Below, piece after piece: positions 1 through 9,785 of a stretch of 64,000 bases of DNA. Source of the stretch: Pseudarthrobacter defluvii. GTDB taxonomy: Bacteria; Actinomycetota; Actinomycetes; Actinomycetales; Micrococcaceae. The stretch is from assembly GCF_030816725.1 (NCBI RefSeq), contig NZ_JAUSYG010000001.1, forward strand, positions 4,516,740 to 4,580,739, in the 5' to 3' direction. The notes beneath the pieces are model-generated. The model worked only from the letters and a program-made list of their open reading frames with translations. It was not told where the DNA came from and ran no database searches. Within the stretch, counting starts at the first letter, position 1, and every line of letters begins with the position of its first letter. Made by a program: the position numbers and the translations under genes.

Positions 1-664
1 AGCATCTTGGCGGCACTTCTGACGGTCGCGGATGCGCGCGGTGAAGTGGACTGGTCTGTCTCGGTCGACTCGACGGTCAACCGTGCCCACCAACACGGCA
101 CCAACCTTCCCCGCGCCACAGGGGGCCGGCTCGAATTACATGAATCTGTTTGCTGAGCCGGAAGACCATGCAATTGGGCGCTCCCGCGGCGGACTGAGCA
201 CCAAGATTCACGCCCTGGTTGACGGCAAGGGCAGGCCTTTGGTGCTGCTGGTCGCGCCGGGCCAGGGCGGAGACGCGCCGATGTTCGCTCACCTCATGAA
301 CCATTTGAAGGTCAACAGGGCGGGTCCGGGCAGGCCACGAACCCGCCCGGAGCGGATCCGCGGTGACAAGGCCTACTCATCCAGAGCCATCCGGACTCAC
401 CTCCGGGACCGCGGCATCATCGCTGTCATCCCGCAACCTTCCGACCAGATCGGCCATCGGAAGCGACGAGGATCCACCGGCGGCAGGCCGCCGGTCTTCG
501 ACAAAGTGGACTACAAAGGCCGCAACGTCGTCGAACGCAATTTCAACACCTTCAAACAGTGGCGAGCCCTGGCAACCCGCTACGACAAACTCGCCCTCAC
601 TTACCGGGGCGGAGCAGTCCTCCGAGCAATCAACATCTGGCTGACATCTTTAGGAGACACGCCC
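1..664 (+). mobile_element. IS5-family insertion sequence, right part only
   Basis: The window opens inside an IS5-family (IS427-like) element. The transposase reading frame runs to the right end, where the sequence gagacacgccc, ending at 664, fits the GGGCGTGTCTC-type terminal inverted repeat of such elements when read inward. The next bases, TAG, may be the short TA-type target duplication. The left end lies outside the window, so the matching repeat and target copy cannot be checked. The element sits exactly at the 3' end of the convergent GNAT-AAA+ gene, whose stop codon is formed across the junction. Confidence 0.75.
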
Positions 665-667
665 TAG
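1..667 (+). CDS. IS5-family transposase, 5'-truncated, two frames
   Basis: This is a DDE transposase of the IS5/IS427 type. The first part is read in frame 1 (about 1-156) and contains VDSTVNRAHQHGTN, including the first catalytic Asp. The rest is read in frame 2 (open from 23, stop 665-667) and contains GRSRGGLSTKIH, RGDKAYSS with the second Asp, and the YKGRNVVERNFNTFKQWR block with the catalytic Glu. The switch must occur near the G/C-rich stretch at 118-128. Members of this group often express transposase by ribosomal frameshifting between two overlapping frames, so this may be programmed rather than broken. The N-terminus is outside the window. Confidence 0.8.
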
Positions 668-1980
668 ACCCGCCCCAGGGCCTCAATGTCCTCGAGGAAG
701 TCCGCCTGCACTTCCGGACTCACCGTGGTGCGGGTATCGCCGATGGCGTCCAGGTAGTCCTGCGTGGAGGGCCCCTTCCGCACCGCCTCGCGGACGGAAA
801 CGTCACCCCCGGACGCCAGCCCGCCGTCGTCGTACACTGCTTTTTCCAGCGCCCGCTGGGAGGCGCTCCGGGCTGCGTACTCAATATCCGCCGGGGAAAA
901 GCCTTCAGTACGCTCCACCAGCAGCTCCACGTCCACGGCATCCACCACGGCCGCGGGGATGAACCGCTGCCACATCGCCTCGCGGGCCTGGCGGTCCGGC
1001 AACCCGATAGGGATCACGTAGTCGAACCGGCCATGGCGCAGGAAGGCCGAGTCCAGGGCGCGGATGAAGTTGGTGGCGCAGACCAGGAGCCGGCCCGGTT
1101 GTTCGCGGAACGCAGGGATGATCTTGAGCAGCTCGTTGGTCACGCCCTGCAGCGGTGACGGCGGGTCCCCGGCCCGCTGGGAGGCGATCTCCTCCACCTC
1201 GTCGATGAACACCACGGCGTGCTCCAGCTCGGCGATCTCCAGGAAAGTTTCGCGGAGCGCGCCGGCCAGTCCCTGGGGATCGCCGGCCAGCCGGGAGGGG
1301 AACACTTCAACGAACGGCCATTCGAGCCGGGAGGCGATGGCCTTGGCGAAGGTGGTCTTGCCCGTTCCGGGCGGGCCGAACAGGACGACGGCGCGCGGCG
1401 GCACCACGCCGAATTCATCAGCCAGGTCCGCCTCGGCGAGCGGAAGCACCAGGCGGCGTTCGAGCAACTCCTTTTCCCTGCGCATGCCCGCCACGTTTTC
1501 CCATAGGTCGCGCGCCAGGACGCGGCCGCCGAGCTGGCCCAGCGCGCCGAGTTCCTGGCGCTGCACGGGGATGGTCCGCTCGAAGTAGCGCAGGTTCTTC
1601 TTGAGCGCGAAGCCGCGGCCCAGGAACGCCTCCACCCGGGTTTCGGACTCCGGCATCAGCGCCGACAGCTTGTTCAGGCCGTGCGGCGCCATCCGGTTTT
1701 CGACGGCGGCCAGCAGCGAGGTGCCAATCCCCCGGCCGCGGTACTCGGGCAGGGTGGCCAGGAAGACGATCCAGCCCTGGTCGTGTGCGGCGCGCCCCAC
1801 CGCCGCGCCCACCACCTGGTCACCCTGCACCGCCACCACGGCGTGGTCCTTTTCGCAGGAGGCGAGGACCTCGGACAGGGCGTAGACAGGTTCGACGTTG
1901 TTTGCCTTGAGCGTCTCCCAGAGGTGCAGGATCCCGTCCAGGTCCGCTGAGTGGAAATCCCTGATGCGCCAGTTGGTCAT
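664..1980 (-). CDS. GNAT acetyltransferase fused to AAA+ ATPase
   Basis: A 438-residue two-domain protein. Residues 1-140 form a GNAT N-acetyltransferase with the acetyl-CoA loop RGRGIG at 81-86. After a linker with a helical segment (about 150-185), residues 190-420 form an AAA+ ATPase: Walker A GPPGTGKT (202-209), Walker B VVFIDEVE (257-264), sensor-1 Asn in CATN (304), and Arg-finger region LRHGRFD (314-320). The module resembles classical FtsH/proteasomal-type AAA ATPases. The start is the ATG at 1978-1980, preceded by AGGAG; the frame is open further upstream but that part overlaps ldh. The stop TAG (664-666) is formed at the IS junction, so the last residues may differ from the ancestral protein. 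Substrate unknown. Confidence 0.85.
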   Translation of the reverse strand: MTNWRIRDFHSADLDGILHLWETLKANNVEPVYALSEVLASCEKDHAVVAVQGDQVVGAAVGRAAHDQGWIVFLATLPEYRGRGIGTSLLAAVENRMAPHGLNKLSALMPESETRVEAFLGRGFALKKNLRYFERTIPVQRQELGALGQLGGRVLARDLWENVAGMRREKELLERRLVLPLAEADLADEFGVVPPRAVVLFGPPGTGKTTFAKAIASRLEWPFVEVFPSRLAGDPQGLAGALRETFLEIAELEHAVVFIDEVEEIASQRAGDPPSPLQGVTNELLKIIPAFREQPGRLLVCATNFIRALDSAFLRHGRFDYVIPIGLPDRQAREAMWQRFIPAAVVDAVDVELLVERTEGFSPADIEYAARSASQRALEKAVYDDGGLASGGDVSVREAVRKGPSTQDYLDAIGDTRTTVSPEVQADFLEDIEALGRV

Positions 1981-2008
1981 GCGTTGCTCCTGTTGGTCGG
2001 TGTGGTTG

Positions 2009-2956
2009 TCAGAGGCCCAGGGCGTCCATGGTGTTCCGCAAGGTGTCCGCGGAGAGCCGCAAAGCCGCCAGCTCGCCGTCGTCCATGGGTGTTTCCAGGA
2101 CGCGGTGCACGCCGCCGCGGCCCACCACGCTGGGGAGTGAAAGGGCCACTCCGGAGATCCCGTGAAGCCCGGACAGCACGGTGGAGACGGGCAGGACGGC
2201 GTTGTCGTCGCGGAGCAGCGCCTCCACAATCCTGGCGCCGGACAGGCCGATGGCATAGTTGGTGGCCCCCTTGCCGGCGATCACCTTGTAGGCGGCCTGC
2301 ACCACTTCCTTTGCAGTGGTGGCAAGGTATTCGGGCGTAAAGATCCGCTCACCATGTTCCGTCCAGTCGCGGATGGGAACCGGGCCGATCGTGGCACCGG
2401 ACCAAAGGGGAAATTCTGTATCGCCGTGTTCGCCCACCATGCTGGCGTGGACGCTGGTGACGGAAACCCCTGCCCGGCGCGCCAGCAGCCAGCGTAAGCG
2501 GGAGGTGTCCAGCACCGTGCCGGAGGAGAAGATCCGCTCTGTGGGCAGTCCGGAAATGCGCTGGGCGGCTACCGTCAGGACATCGCAGGGGTTGGTCACC
2601 AGGACATAGACAGCGTCCGGTGCGCGTTCAAGCAGGGGCGGCATCAGTTGTTCCAGGATCCGCACGTTGGTGCCGGCGAGGTCCAGGCGGCTTTGTCCGG
2701 GATTCTGCTTGGCGCCCGCCGTGATGACCACGACGTCGGCGCCTTCCGTTACGGCGATATCGCCGCCTCCGGTGACGGTCGCCGAGGCTGCAGCGAACTG
2801 GCTTCCGTGCGCCAGGTCCAGGGCTTCGGCCTCCGCCTTGGGTGCGTTGACGTCGAACAACGCGATGTTGCTGGCAGAGCCGCGGATCAGCGCCGCATAC
2901 GCCAGCGAAGTTCCGACGCTCCCGGCGCCCACTACTGCGAGCTTCGATCCTGCCAT
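2009..2956 (-). CDS. ldh: L-lactate dehydrogenase
   Basis: NAD-dependent L-lactate dehydrogenase (pyruvate + NADH to lactate), 315 residues, the normal family length. It shows the Rossmann motif GAGSVG (10-15), the substrate loop GAKQNPGQSR with Gln84 and Arg90 (Gln at the specificity position favours pyruvate over oxaloacetate, arguing against malate dehydrogenase), Asp150-Thr-Ser-Arg153, and catalytic His177 in GEHGDTEF. An RBS GGAAGGA lies about 9 nt before the ATG. It is transcribed divergently from the gamma-glutamyltransferase gene 86 bp away and is followed by the GNAT-AAA+ gene in the same direction with a 28-bp gap, so the two may be co-transcribed. Confidence 0.93.
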   Translation of the reverse strand: MAGSKLAVVGAGSVGTSLAYAALIRGSASNIALFDVNAPKAEAEALDLAHGSQFAAASATVTGGGDIAVTEGADVVVITAGAKQNPGQSRLDLAGTNVRILEQLMPPLLERAPDAVYVLVTNPCDVLTVAAQRISGLPTERIFSSGTVLDTSRLRWLLARRAGVSVTSVHASMVGEHGDTEFPLWSGATIGPVPIRDWTEHGERIFTPEYLATTAKEVVQAAYKVIAGKGATNYAIGLSGARIVEALLRDDNAVLPVSTVLSGLHGISGVALSLPSVVGRGGVHRVLETPMDDGELAALRLSADTLRNTMDALGL

Positions 2957-3042
2957 GGTGCCCGTCCTTCCGGAGTCGTTGAGAGTGTCCTACCCGAAGA
3001 GTAGCGTGGCCAACATCACTCGACCCCCACTTAGGAGCCACC

Positions 3043-4872
3043 ATGCCACATCTCGGACGCCGGCTCGCAGCTGTTACTGCGGCGCTGGCGATGAGCGTCA
3101 CCACAGGGGCCATCAGCCCGGCCTCCGCCGATCCCCGGCAGACCGACAAGGATCCCACAGCCACCGGTTACGGTGGTGCGGTCAGCACCGTGGACCCGGA
3201 CGCGTCAGCGGCGGCCATCGAAGTCCTCAGCAAGGGCGGAAATGCCGTGGATGCCGCCGTCGCTGCGGCAGCCACCCTTGGCGTCACCGAACCGTACAGT
3301 GCCGGAATCGGTGGCGGCGGCTATTTCGTGTACTACGACGCGAAGTCCGGGAAGGTCAGCACCATTGACGGGCGCGAAACCGCGCCGGCGGGAATCAAGC
3401 AGGATGCCTTCATCGATCCCGCCACCGGCAAGCCATACCGCTTCACCCCCGAATTGGTCACCAGCGGTGTCTCGGTGGGTGTCCCGGGCACACCGGCTAC
3501 GTGGGAGCGGGCGCTGGAGCGCTGGGGTACAGTCAGCCTGAAGGACGCGCTGAAGCCTGCCATCAAAGTGGCAGACCGCGGGTTTGTGGTGGATGAGACC
3601 TTCCGCAGCCAGACCCAGGACAACCAGACGCGGTTCGCGGCCTTCACCTCCACCAAGGACCTGTACCTGCAGGGCGGCAAGCTGCCCGAGGTTGGCTCAA
3701 TCTTCAAGAACCACGACCTCGCGGCCACCTACCGCATGCTGGCCAAGGATGGCATGAGTGCGTTCTACAACGGCCCGCTGGCCGAGGAGATCGCTAAGAC
3801 GGTGCAGAGCCCGCCCAAGTCCCCGGACACCACCCTCCCGGTGCCCGTCGGTTCCATGACGGCGGAGGACCTTGCCGACTACGAAGCGCTGGACCAGGAC
3901 CCCACCCACGTGAACTACCGCGGCTATGACGTCTACGGCATGGCACCCTCCAGCAGCGGCGGCACCACCGTGGGGGAGTCGCTGAACATCCTGGACGTAT
4001 TCGACCTGCCAGGCCTGAAGGATGACCCGGCCGTGCTGCACCACTACCTGGAGGCCAGCGCCCTGGCGTTCGCGGACCGCGGCAAGTACGTGGGGGATCC
4101 CGCCTTCGTGGATGTGCCCACCGAGGCCCTGACCGATCCGATCTTCGGCAAGGAACGCTCTTGCGAACTCGACCCCAACCACGCAGCCACCAAGCCTGTC
4201 CAGCCCGGTGACGTCACCTCATACGACGGCACCTGCCCCGTGGAACCGGCGGCGCTCGCGGACGAGAAGGACACGGAGAACATCTCCACCACGAACATGA
4301 CGGTCTCGGACAAGTGGGGCAACGTGGTCGAATACACGCTGACCATCGAACAGACCGGCGGCTCCGGAATGGTTGTTCCCGGCCGCGGGTTCCTGCTGAA
4401 CAACGAGCTCACCGACTTCTCCACGGAGTACAAAGCCACTGACCCCAACCGGATCGAGCCGGGCAAGCGGCCTCGTTCATCCATGTCGCCCACCATCCTG
4501 CTGGAGGACGGCAAGCCGTTCCTTGCCCTGGGCTCGCCTGGCGGCTCCACCATCATCACCACGGTCCTGCAGACCATCGTCAACCGGATTGACCTGGGCA
4601 TGAGCACCCCGGATGCCATTGCGGCCCCCCGTGCTTCGCAGCGGAACACCGCCAGCGTCACCGCCGAACCGGCCTTCATCGACAAGTACGGAAAGGCGTT
4701 GACCGACCGTTTCGGCCATAAGCTGACCCCGTCGGGCGACTCGTTCACGTCCGCCTCGGAGATCGGCGCAGCCACCGCCATCGAGTTCCTTGAGGACGGG
4801 CGGGTCCTGGCTGCAGCCGAGCCTGTGCGGCGCGGCGGCGGCTCGGCCATGGTGGTCAAGCCGTCCAAGTGA
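3043..4872 (+). CDS. ggt: gamma-glutamyltransferase, secreted
   Basis: A 609-residue N-terminal-nucleophile gamma-glutamyltransferase (glutathione hydrolase). An N-terminal signal peptide (basic RR at 6-7, hydrophobic core, probable cleavage after ASA near residue 29) indicates export. The proenzyme self-cleaves before the conserved Thr of the STTNMTVSDKWGN segment (Thr416), separating large and small subunits; the downstream GSPGGSTI glycine motif that builds the oxyanion site is present. The usual TTHxS motif is TTNMT here, a modest variation. AGGAG lies 7 nt before the ATG. Likely role: extracellular breakdown of glutathione and gamma-glutamyl peptides. It ends at a strong bidirectional hairpin shared with the convergent permease gene. 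Confidence 0.92.
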   Translation: MPHLGRRLAAVTAALAMSVTTGAISPASADPRQTDKDPTATGYGGAVSTVDPDASAAAIEVLSKGGNAVDAAVAAAATLGVTEPYSAGIGGGGYFVYYDAKSGKVSTIDGRETAPAGIKQDAFIDPATGKPYRFTPELVTSGVSVGVPGTPATWERALERWGTVSLKDALKPAIKVADRGFVVDETFRSQTQDNQTRFAAFTSTKDLYLQGGKLPEVGSIFKNHDLAATYRMLAKDGMSAFYNGPLAEEIAKTVQSPPKSPDTTLPVPVGSMTAEDLADYEALDQDPTHVNYRGYDVYGMAPSSSGGTTVGESLNILDVFDLPGLKDDPAVLHHYLEASALAFADRGKYVGDPAFVDVPTEALTDPIFGKERSCELDPNHAATKPVQPGDVTSYDGTCPVEPAALADEKDTENISTTNMTVSDKWGNVVEYTLTIEQTGGSGMVVPGRGFLLNNELTDFSTEYKATDPNRIEPGKRPRSSMSPTILLEDGKPFLALGSPGGSTIITTVLQTIVNRIDLGMSTPDAIAAPRASQRNTASVTAEPAFIDKYGKALTDRFGHKLTPSGDSFTSASEIGAATAIEFLEDGRVLAAAEPVRRGGGSAMVVKPSK

Positions 4873-4896
4873 CGGGCAGGAACTGCCGTTAAACCC

Positions 4897-4947
4897 CGAC
4901 GGCGGCACCCGGGTTCTTCACCAAAAAGAACCCAGGTGCCGCCGTCG
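4897..4947. terminator. bidirectional hairpin terminator between ggt and permease
   Basis: A 22-bp stem with one C/A mismatch (arms 4897-4918 and 4926-4947) around a 7-nt loop, placed between two convergent genes (stops at 4870-4872 and 4960-4962). The stem is GC-rich at its base and A/T-containing near the loop; there is no long U tract, as is common in actinobacteria. Confidence 0.85.
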
Positions 4948-4959
4948 ACGTTAAAGCTG

Positions 4960-6474
4960 TTACTTCTTGAAGGTGTCAGCAGGCGCGTTGGCCACCACCG
5001 GGGACATTCCGGTGAAACCTTCGCGGGTCTCGGCGATTTCACGGATGCGGTGGCGGCAGGCGTACCAGCCGATGACCATGAGGACCGAGGCGATGGCCGT
5101 CACCAGCATGGTCAGCGGGGAGTCGATGAACACCATCACCAGGACGCCTACCAGGAAGAGCAGCGACAGGTAGCCGGTGTAGGGGGCGCCGAACATGCGG
5201 AAGGAGGGGCGCTCCACCCAGCCTTTGTCGGCCCAGCGCTTGAGCTGGATCTGGCAGAGCACGATCGTGGCCCACGTCATGACGATGCCCACGGAGGCGA
5301 TGTTCAGGACGATTTCGAAGGCTTGGGCGGGGACCAGGTAGTTCAGCGGGACACCCAGCAGGGAGACGACGGCGGTGATGGCGATGCCGCCGTAGGGGAC
5401 GCCGGCCTTGTTCATGCGGGAGGCAAACTTGGGCGCGGAGCCGTTGACGGACATGGAGCGCAGGATCCGTCCGGTGGAGTAGAGCCCGGCGTTCAGCGAG
5501 GACAGGGCGGCGGTGAGGACCACGAGATTCATGATGACGTCCACGCCCTGGATGCCGATGGAGCCGAAGAACGTCACGAAGGGGCTGACGCCCTTCTGGT
5601 AGGAGGTGAACGGCAGCAGCAGGGCCAGCAGGATCACGGAGCCGACGTAGAACACGGCGATGCGGAAGACCACGGAGTTGATGGCCTTGGGCATGATCTT
5701 TTCGGGGTTCTCGGTTTCACCGGCGGCGGTGCCGACCAGTTCGATGGAGGCGTAGGCGAACAGGACACCCTGCATGAGGATGATCATGGGCAGCAGGCCG
5801 TTGGGGAAGATCCCGCCGTTGTCGGAAAGCAGGCTGATGCCCACCTGCTGGCCGTCCACGGGGGTGCCGAAGATGACGAAGTAGGTGCCGATGATGAGGA
5901 ACGCGACCAGGGCGGCGACCTTGATCAGGGCGAACCAGAATTCCATTTCGCCGAAGACCTTCACGGAGACCAGGTTCAGGGCCAGGACCACCACGAGGGC
6001 GGTCAGCGCCCAGGCCCACTGCGGGACGTCGGCCATCCAGGGGATGTAGTTGCCGAAGAAGTGCATGTAGAGGGCGGCGGCGGTGATGTCCACGATGGTG
6101 GTGGTGGCCCAGTTGATCCAGTAGAACCAGCCGGAGACGAACGCGGCCTTCTCACCGAAGAACTCGCGGGCGTAGGACACGAACGAACCCGACGAGGGGC
6201 GGTGCAGGACCAGTTCGCCCAGGGCGCGCAGGATCAGGAACGCGAAGAACCCGCACACGGCGTAGGCGATGACCAGGGACGGGCCCGCGGCGTTCAGCCG
6301 GCCGCCGGCGCCCAGGAACAGTCCGGTGCCGATCGCGCCGCCGATAGCGATCATCTGGATCTGCCGCGGCTTGAGGTTCTTGTGGTAGCCCTTGTCCTCC
6401 GCGTGCAGGGAGGTCTCGGACGCATGCGCGTGACCACCATCAATCAGGTGGTCAGGGAGCGGGGTATTTGTCAT
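4960..6474 (-). CDS. ansP: L-asparagine permease, APC superfamily
   Basis: A 504-residue amino-acid permease of the AAT family in the APC superfamily, with about 12 hydrophobic segments. The consensus [13 protein letters not shown] in TM1 (about 44-56) and the TM3 region with [12 protein letters not shown] are present. The family also includes aromatic, GABA and proline carriers; asparagine is inferred because the gene follows asparaginase and aspartase genes on the same strand, 45 bp after aspA. The start ATG at 6474 has an AAGGA-like RBS. It is the last gene of the regulator-asparaginase-aspartase-permease cluster. Confidence 0.85.
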   Translation of the reverse strand: MTNTPLPDHLIDGGHAHASETSLHAEDKGYHKNLKPRQIQMIAIGGAIGTGLFLGAGGRLNAAGPSLVIAYAVCGFFAFLILRALGELVLHRPSSGSFVSYAREFFGEKAAFVSGWFYWINWATTTIVDITAAALYMHFFGNYIPWMADVPQWAWALTALVVVLALNLVSVKVFGEMEFWFALIKVAALVAFLIIGTYFVIFGTPVDGQQVGISLLSDNGGIFPNGLLPMIILMQGVLFAYASIELVGTAAGETENPEKIMPKAINSVVFRIAVFYVGSVILLALLLPFTSYQKGVSPFVTFFGSIGIQGVDVIMNLVVLTAALSSLNAGLYSTGRILRSMSVNGSAPKFASRMNKAGVPYGGIAITAVVSLLGVPLNYLVPAQAFEIVLNIASVGIVMTWATIVLCQIQLKRWADKGWVERPSFRMFGAPYTGYLSLLFLVGVLVMVFIDSPLTMLVTAIASVLMVIGWYACRHRIREIAETREGFTGMSPVVANAPADTFKK

Positions 6475-6519
6475 GGGGGGTGTCCTTACAGACGGGGATA
6501 TTGAGGGGGCGGGTGGGGA

Positions 6520-7951
6520 CTACTTGCTGAGGTTGGCCAGGCGTTCGGGGCTGAGGAGTTCCTGGAGCTGGGCGTCGGTGAGGAGCCCGTGTTCCAGGAC
6601 GAGTTCGGCCACGCCCTTGCCGGTGGCAAGTGCTTCCTGCGCGATGGCAGTGGCGGTGGCGTAACCGAGGTGGGGGTTCAGGGCGGTGACCAGGCCGATG
6701 GACTGTTCCACGGTGCGGCGCAGGTGCTTGGTGTTGGCGGTGATTCCGCGGATGCAGCGGGCCGTAAGGGTGCGGCAGGCCGCCTCCAAGTGGGAGATGC
6801 TTTTATGAAGGCTGTGCACGATGATCGGTTCGAAGGCGTTGAGCTGCAGCTGCCCGGCTTCGGCGGCCATGGTGATGGTGACGTCGTTGCCGATCACCTC
6901 GTAGGCCACCTGGGAGACCACTTCCGGGATGACCGGGTTGATCTTGCCGGGCATGATCGAGGACCCGGACTGGACGGCCGGCAGGTTGATCTCGCCGAAG
7001 CCGGCGCGCGGGCCTGAGGAGAGCAGGCGGAGGTCGTTGCAGATCTTGGACAGCTTGACCGCCACCCGCTTGAGCACGCCGGACAGGTGGACGAAAGCGC
7101 CCACGTCCTGGGTTGCCTCGATGAGGTCGACGGCGGTCACCAGCGGCAGTCCGGTGATCTCGGCCAGGTGCCGGCAGGCTGCGTCGGCGTAGCCGGCGGG
7201 CGCGTTAAGGCCAGTGCCGATGGCGGTGGCGCCGAGGTTGATCTCATGGATCAGCAGCTCGGCTTCCGCCAAACGCAGGCGGTCCTCGCCGATGGTGACG
7301 GCGTAGCTGCCGAACTCCTGGCCCAGGGTCATGGGCACGGCGTCCTGCAGCTGGGTGCGGCCCATTTTCACGACGGTGCGGAATTCCAGGGCTTTGGCGG
7401 CGCAGGCGTCCTCGAGTTCTTCGAGTGCTGCCAGCAGTTCCCGGGCGGCGAAGATGGTGCCCAGCTTCACGGCGGTGGGGTACACGTCGTTGGTGGACTG
7501 GCTGAGGTTGACGTGGTCGTTCGGGTGCAGCCGCGCGTAGTCTCCCTTGGGATGCCCCAGGATTTCGAGGGCCCGGTTGGCGATGACCTCGTTGGCGTTC
7601 ATGTTCGACGACGTCCCGGCGCCGCCCTGGACAACGTCCACCACGAACTGGTCGGCAAGGCGGCCGGCCATGACGTCCAGGCAGGCCTGCTCGATCGCTT
7701 CGGCGCGTTCGGCGTCCAGCAGGCCGAGCTCGCGGTTGGTGCGGGCGGCGGGCCAGCTTTACAGCGGCGAGTCCACGGACCAGGTGCAGGTTGGAGGACA
7801 GCTTCTGGCCGGTGATGGGGAAGTTCTCCACGGCGCGGAGCGTGTGAACGCCCCAGTAGGCGTCGGCAGGGACGTCCCGGTCCCCGAGCAGGTCGTGCTC
7901 GGACCTGGTTGGGGCGGAGGTTGCTTCCGCGGCTGTTTCGGTGATGGTCAT
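6520..7951 (-). pseudogene. aspA: aspartate ammonia-lyase, one-base frameshift
   Basis: Aspartase (L-aspartate to fumarate + ammonia), fumarase/aspartase superfamily. The N-terminal part (from ATG 7951, RBS GAGGA) reads [20 protein letters not shown] through VKLA, then the frame shifts and the rest ([19 protein letters not shown] to the end) continues in another frame. The catalytic SS-loop GSSIMPGKINP is intact. Removing one G from the GGG at 7750-7752 (CCC in the gene) restores [20 protein letters not shown] and gives 476 residues, the normal size. It is either a recent null mutation or a sequencing error. The neighbours asparaginase and permease support a role in asparagine and aspartate use. 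Confidence 0.9.
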
Positions 7952-7959
7952 GGTTGTCC

Positions 7960-9042
7960 TCACAGGGCTTCGTTGACGGGCGTGGACGGGTTGGTGGTGG
8001 GGAAAGCAGGGTTCAGGAAGTCGGTGGCCAGGAGCTGGCCCACAGGGTGGCTGCCGCCCAGTACCGGCGCGGTGGCGATGCCGGCGAGCGGCTCGGTGTC
8101 GACGCCCAGGGCTTCCAGCAGGCGGACGGTGGCGGGCATCCGGGCCCGGTCGCCGCCGTCGGAAATCTTCACGGCCACGGCCCTGCCGTCGGGAAGGCCC
8201 ACCAGCTGCACGCCCTCAAAGCCGTCCTTGGCCACGGCGCCGGGCAGGAGGCGCATCAGCGCGGTGACGTCGCGGTCTTCGCCGGCCACCATCTCCGGGT
8301 GCTGCTGCATGGCGAGCCCGACGGCGGCTTCCGGGCTGCCGTCGTCGTCGTTTCCTTCCAAGAAGGCCGCGGCCTTCTTGGCGATCCGGCCGAAGGCGCG
8401 GGCCATGCCGCCGAGCGTCAGCGCGAACAGCGGGGTGCCACAGCCGTCGGTGCTGACGGCTGCCGGTTCCTCACCGGTCAGGTCGATGACAGTTTCCGCC
8501 ACGAGCTGCTGCAGCGGGTGGGACGGGTCCAGGTAGCCCTGCACAGGCCAGCCGTTGAGCACGCAGGTGGCCACCATGGCGGCGTGCTTTCCGGAGCAGT
8601 TCTGGGTGATCCGGGTGGCGCTGCCGCCGGTGCCCAGCCAGTCCTCACGCTCGGCCGTGCCGTAGGGGAGGTCCGTGCTGTTTTCCAGGTCCGTGGTGGC
8701 AAGCCCGTGCAGTTCGAGGATGCGCAGGGCACCCTCGCGGTGTGCTGCCGCCCCCGAGTGGCTTGCGGCGGCCAGGGCCAGGAGGTCTGCGGGGAGTTCA
8801 AGGCCGGCCCGGACCATGGCCACTGCCTGGAGGGGCTTGAGCGCGGAGCGCGGATAGAACGGGGCCATAGGGTCACCCGCGGCTGCCGCCACTGAGCCGT
8901 CAGCCGCGAGGGCAACCGCGGAGCCGTAGTGCACGCTCTCCACCAGGCCGTCGCGGACGGCGGCGACCAGCGGAGTGTGCTGCGGCAGGGCCAGCTGGGC
9001 CGGAGCAGCGGTATGGGCAGCAGAAAACACGGGGGAGGGCAT
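7960..9042 (-). CDS. L-asparaginase, Rhizobium-type (PF06089)
   Basis: A 360-residue asparaginase of the Rhizobium etli/PF06089 class, unrelated to the E. coli AnsA/AnsB fold. It shows the serine-lysine motif SALKPLQA (near 66-73) and the NCSGKHAAM segment (near 149-157) typical of the family. It lacks a signal peptide, so cytoplasmic conversion of asparagine to aspartate is expected, feeding the adjacent aspartase. The stop lies 8 nt before the aspA start, consistent with one transcript. The regulator gene begins the cluster 30 bp upstream. Confidence 0.88.
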   Translation of the reverse strand: MPSPVFSAAHTAAPAQLALPQHTPLVAAVRDGLVESVHYGSAVALAADGSVAAAAGDPMAPFYPRSALKPLQAVAMVRAGLELPADLLALAAASHSGAAAHREGALRILELHGLATTDLENSTDLPYGTAEREDWLGTGGSATRITQNCSGKHAAMVATCVLNGWPVQGYLDPSHPLQQLVAETVIDLTGEEPAAVSTDGCGTPLFALTLGGMARAFGRIAKKAAAFLEGNDDDGSPEAAVGLAMQQHPEMVAGEDRDVTALMRLLPGAVAKDGFEGVQLVGLPDGRAVAVKISDGGDRARMPATVRLLEALGVDTEPLAGIATAPVLGGSHPVGQLLATDFLNPAFPTTNPSTPVNEAL

Positions 9043-9072
9043 GGGGTCCTTGGAAGGGTTGGTTGAATCTGG

Positions 9073-9780
9073 CTAGTTGTTGAGGATGGAGTCCAGGGCT
9101 GCGCCCACGGCTTCCAGGTGGTGGGCCATGGCGGCGCGGGCGTCTTTCGCGGAGCCGGACTCGATGGCCGCAAGGATCTGCTGGTGCTCAATATCGGAGG
9201 CATGTTGGCGGTCAGCCACCATGTTCAGCGTCTCGGACTGGTGCGCCAGGGCATCCCTGATGTCCGCCACGACGCTCGCGAACACCTTGTTGCCACTGGC
9301 GCGGGCAATGGTGGCGTGGAAGCTGGAGTCCAGGGCCACCCAGGACTCCGGATCGGTTTCCGTGGCCATGGCGGCAACGATTCCGCGGAGGGTTTCCAGT
9401 TCCTCCGGAGTGCGGCGTTCAGCTGCCAACGCTGCAGCCGGGACCTCGATGTGCGGGCGCGCTTCCGTGAGGTCGCGCGCCGAGTACTGCCCCAGGGTGA
9501 GGTCGTTGGCCACCTTGCTGGCAATGACGAACGTGCCCTTGCCGGTCCTGGTGACCGTCAGGCCCAGTGCAGTGCAGGAGCGGAGGGCTTCCCGGATCAC
9601 CGAGCGGCTCACCCCATACTCCTGCGCCAACGTGGCCTCCGAGCTGAGCTTGGTTCCCACCGGAATCGCACCGGACTCAATGTCCTCGCGGATGGCGTTG
9701 AACACCGCCTCGGCAGCACTCAGCCGGGCAAGGTGACGGAATACAGGCTGTCCTGCTGTCCGGCTGTCTGACAGGTTCAC
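9073..9780 (-). CDS. FadR-type (GntR/FCD) regulator of asparagine cluster
   Basis: A 235-residue GntR-superfamily transcription factor. A winged helix-turn-helix lies at about 22-92 (LSSEATLAQEYGVSRSVIREALR, GKGTFV) and an FCD effector domain at about 100-228, with the metal-binding pattern D..H (DSSFHATIARASGN), EHQQIL and a C-terminal His (MAHHLEA). The start is the GTG at 9780; the -10 element ends only 5 nt before it, implying a leaderless mRNA. It heads the asparaginase-aspartase-permease cluster, which it probably controls. Repressor or activator status and the ligand (perhaps asparagine or aspartate) are inference. Confidence 0.87.
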   Translation of the reverse strand: MNLSDSRTAGQPVFRHLARLSAAEAVFNAIREDIESGAIPVGTKLSSEATLAQEYGVSRSVIREALRSCTALGLTVTRTGKGTFVIASKVANDLTLGQYSARDLTEARPHIEVPAAALAAERRTPEELETLRGIVAAMATETDPESWVALDSSFHATIARASGNKVFASVVADIRDALAHQSETLNMVADRQHASDIEHQQILAAIESGSAKDARAAMAHHLEAVGAALDSILNN

Positions 9781-9785
9781 GCCTT

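Noticed and set aside
1..667. IS5 transposase as a simple pseudogene
   Set aside because: Two overlapping frames are a normal arrangement in IS427-type elements, so the frame change alone does not prove decay; the missing 5' part prevents a decision.
4936..6504. Long open frame opposite the asparagine permease
   Set aside because: Its Asp/Gly/His-rich product is the mirror of a high-GC membrane protein gene; the minus-strand permease has clear family motifs.
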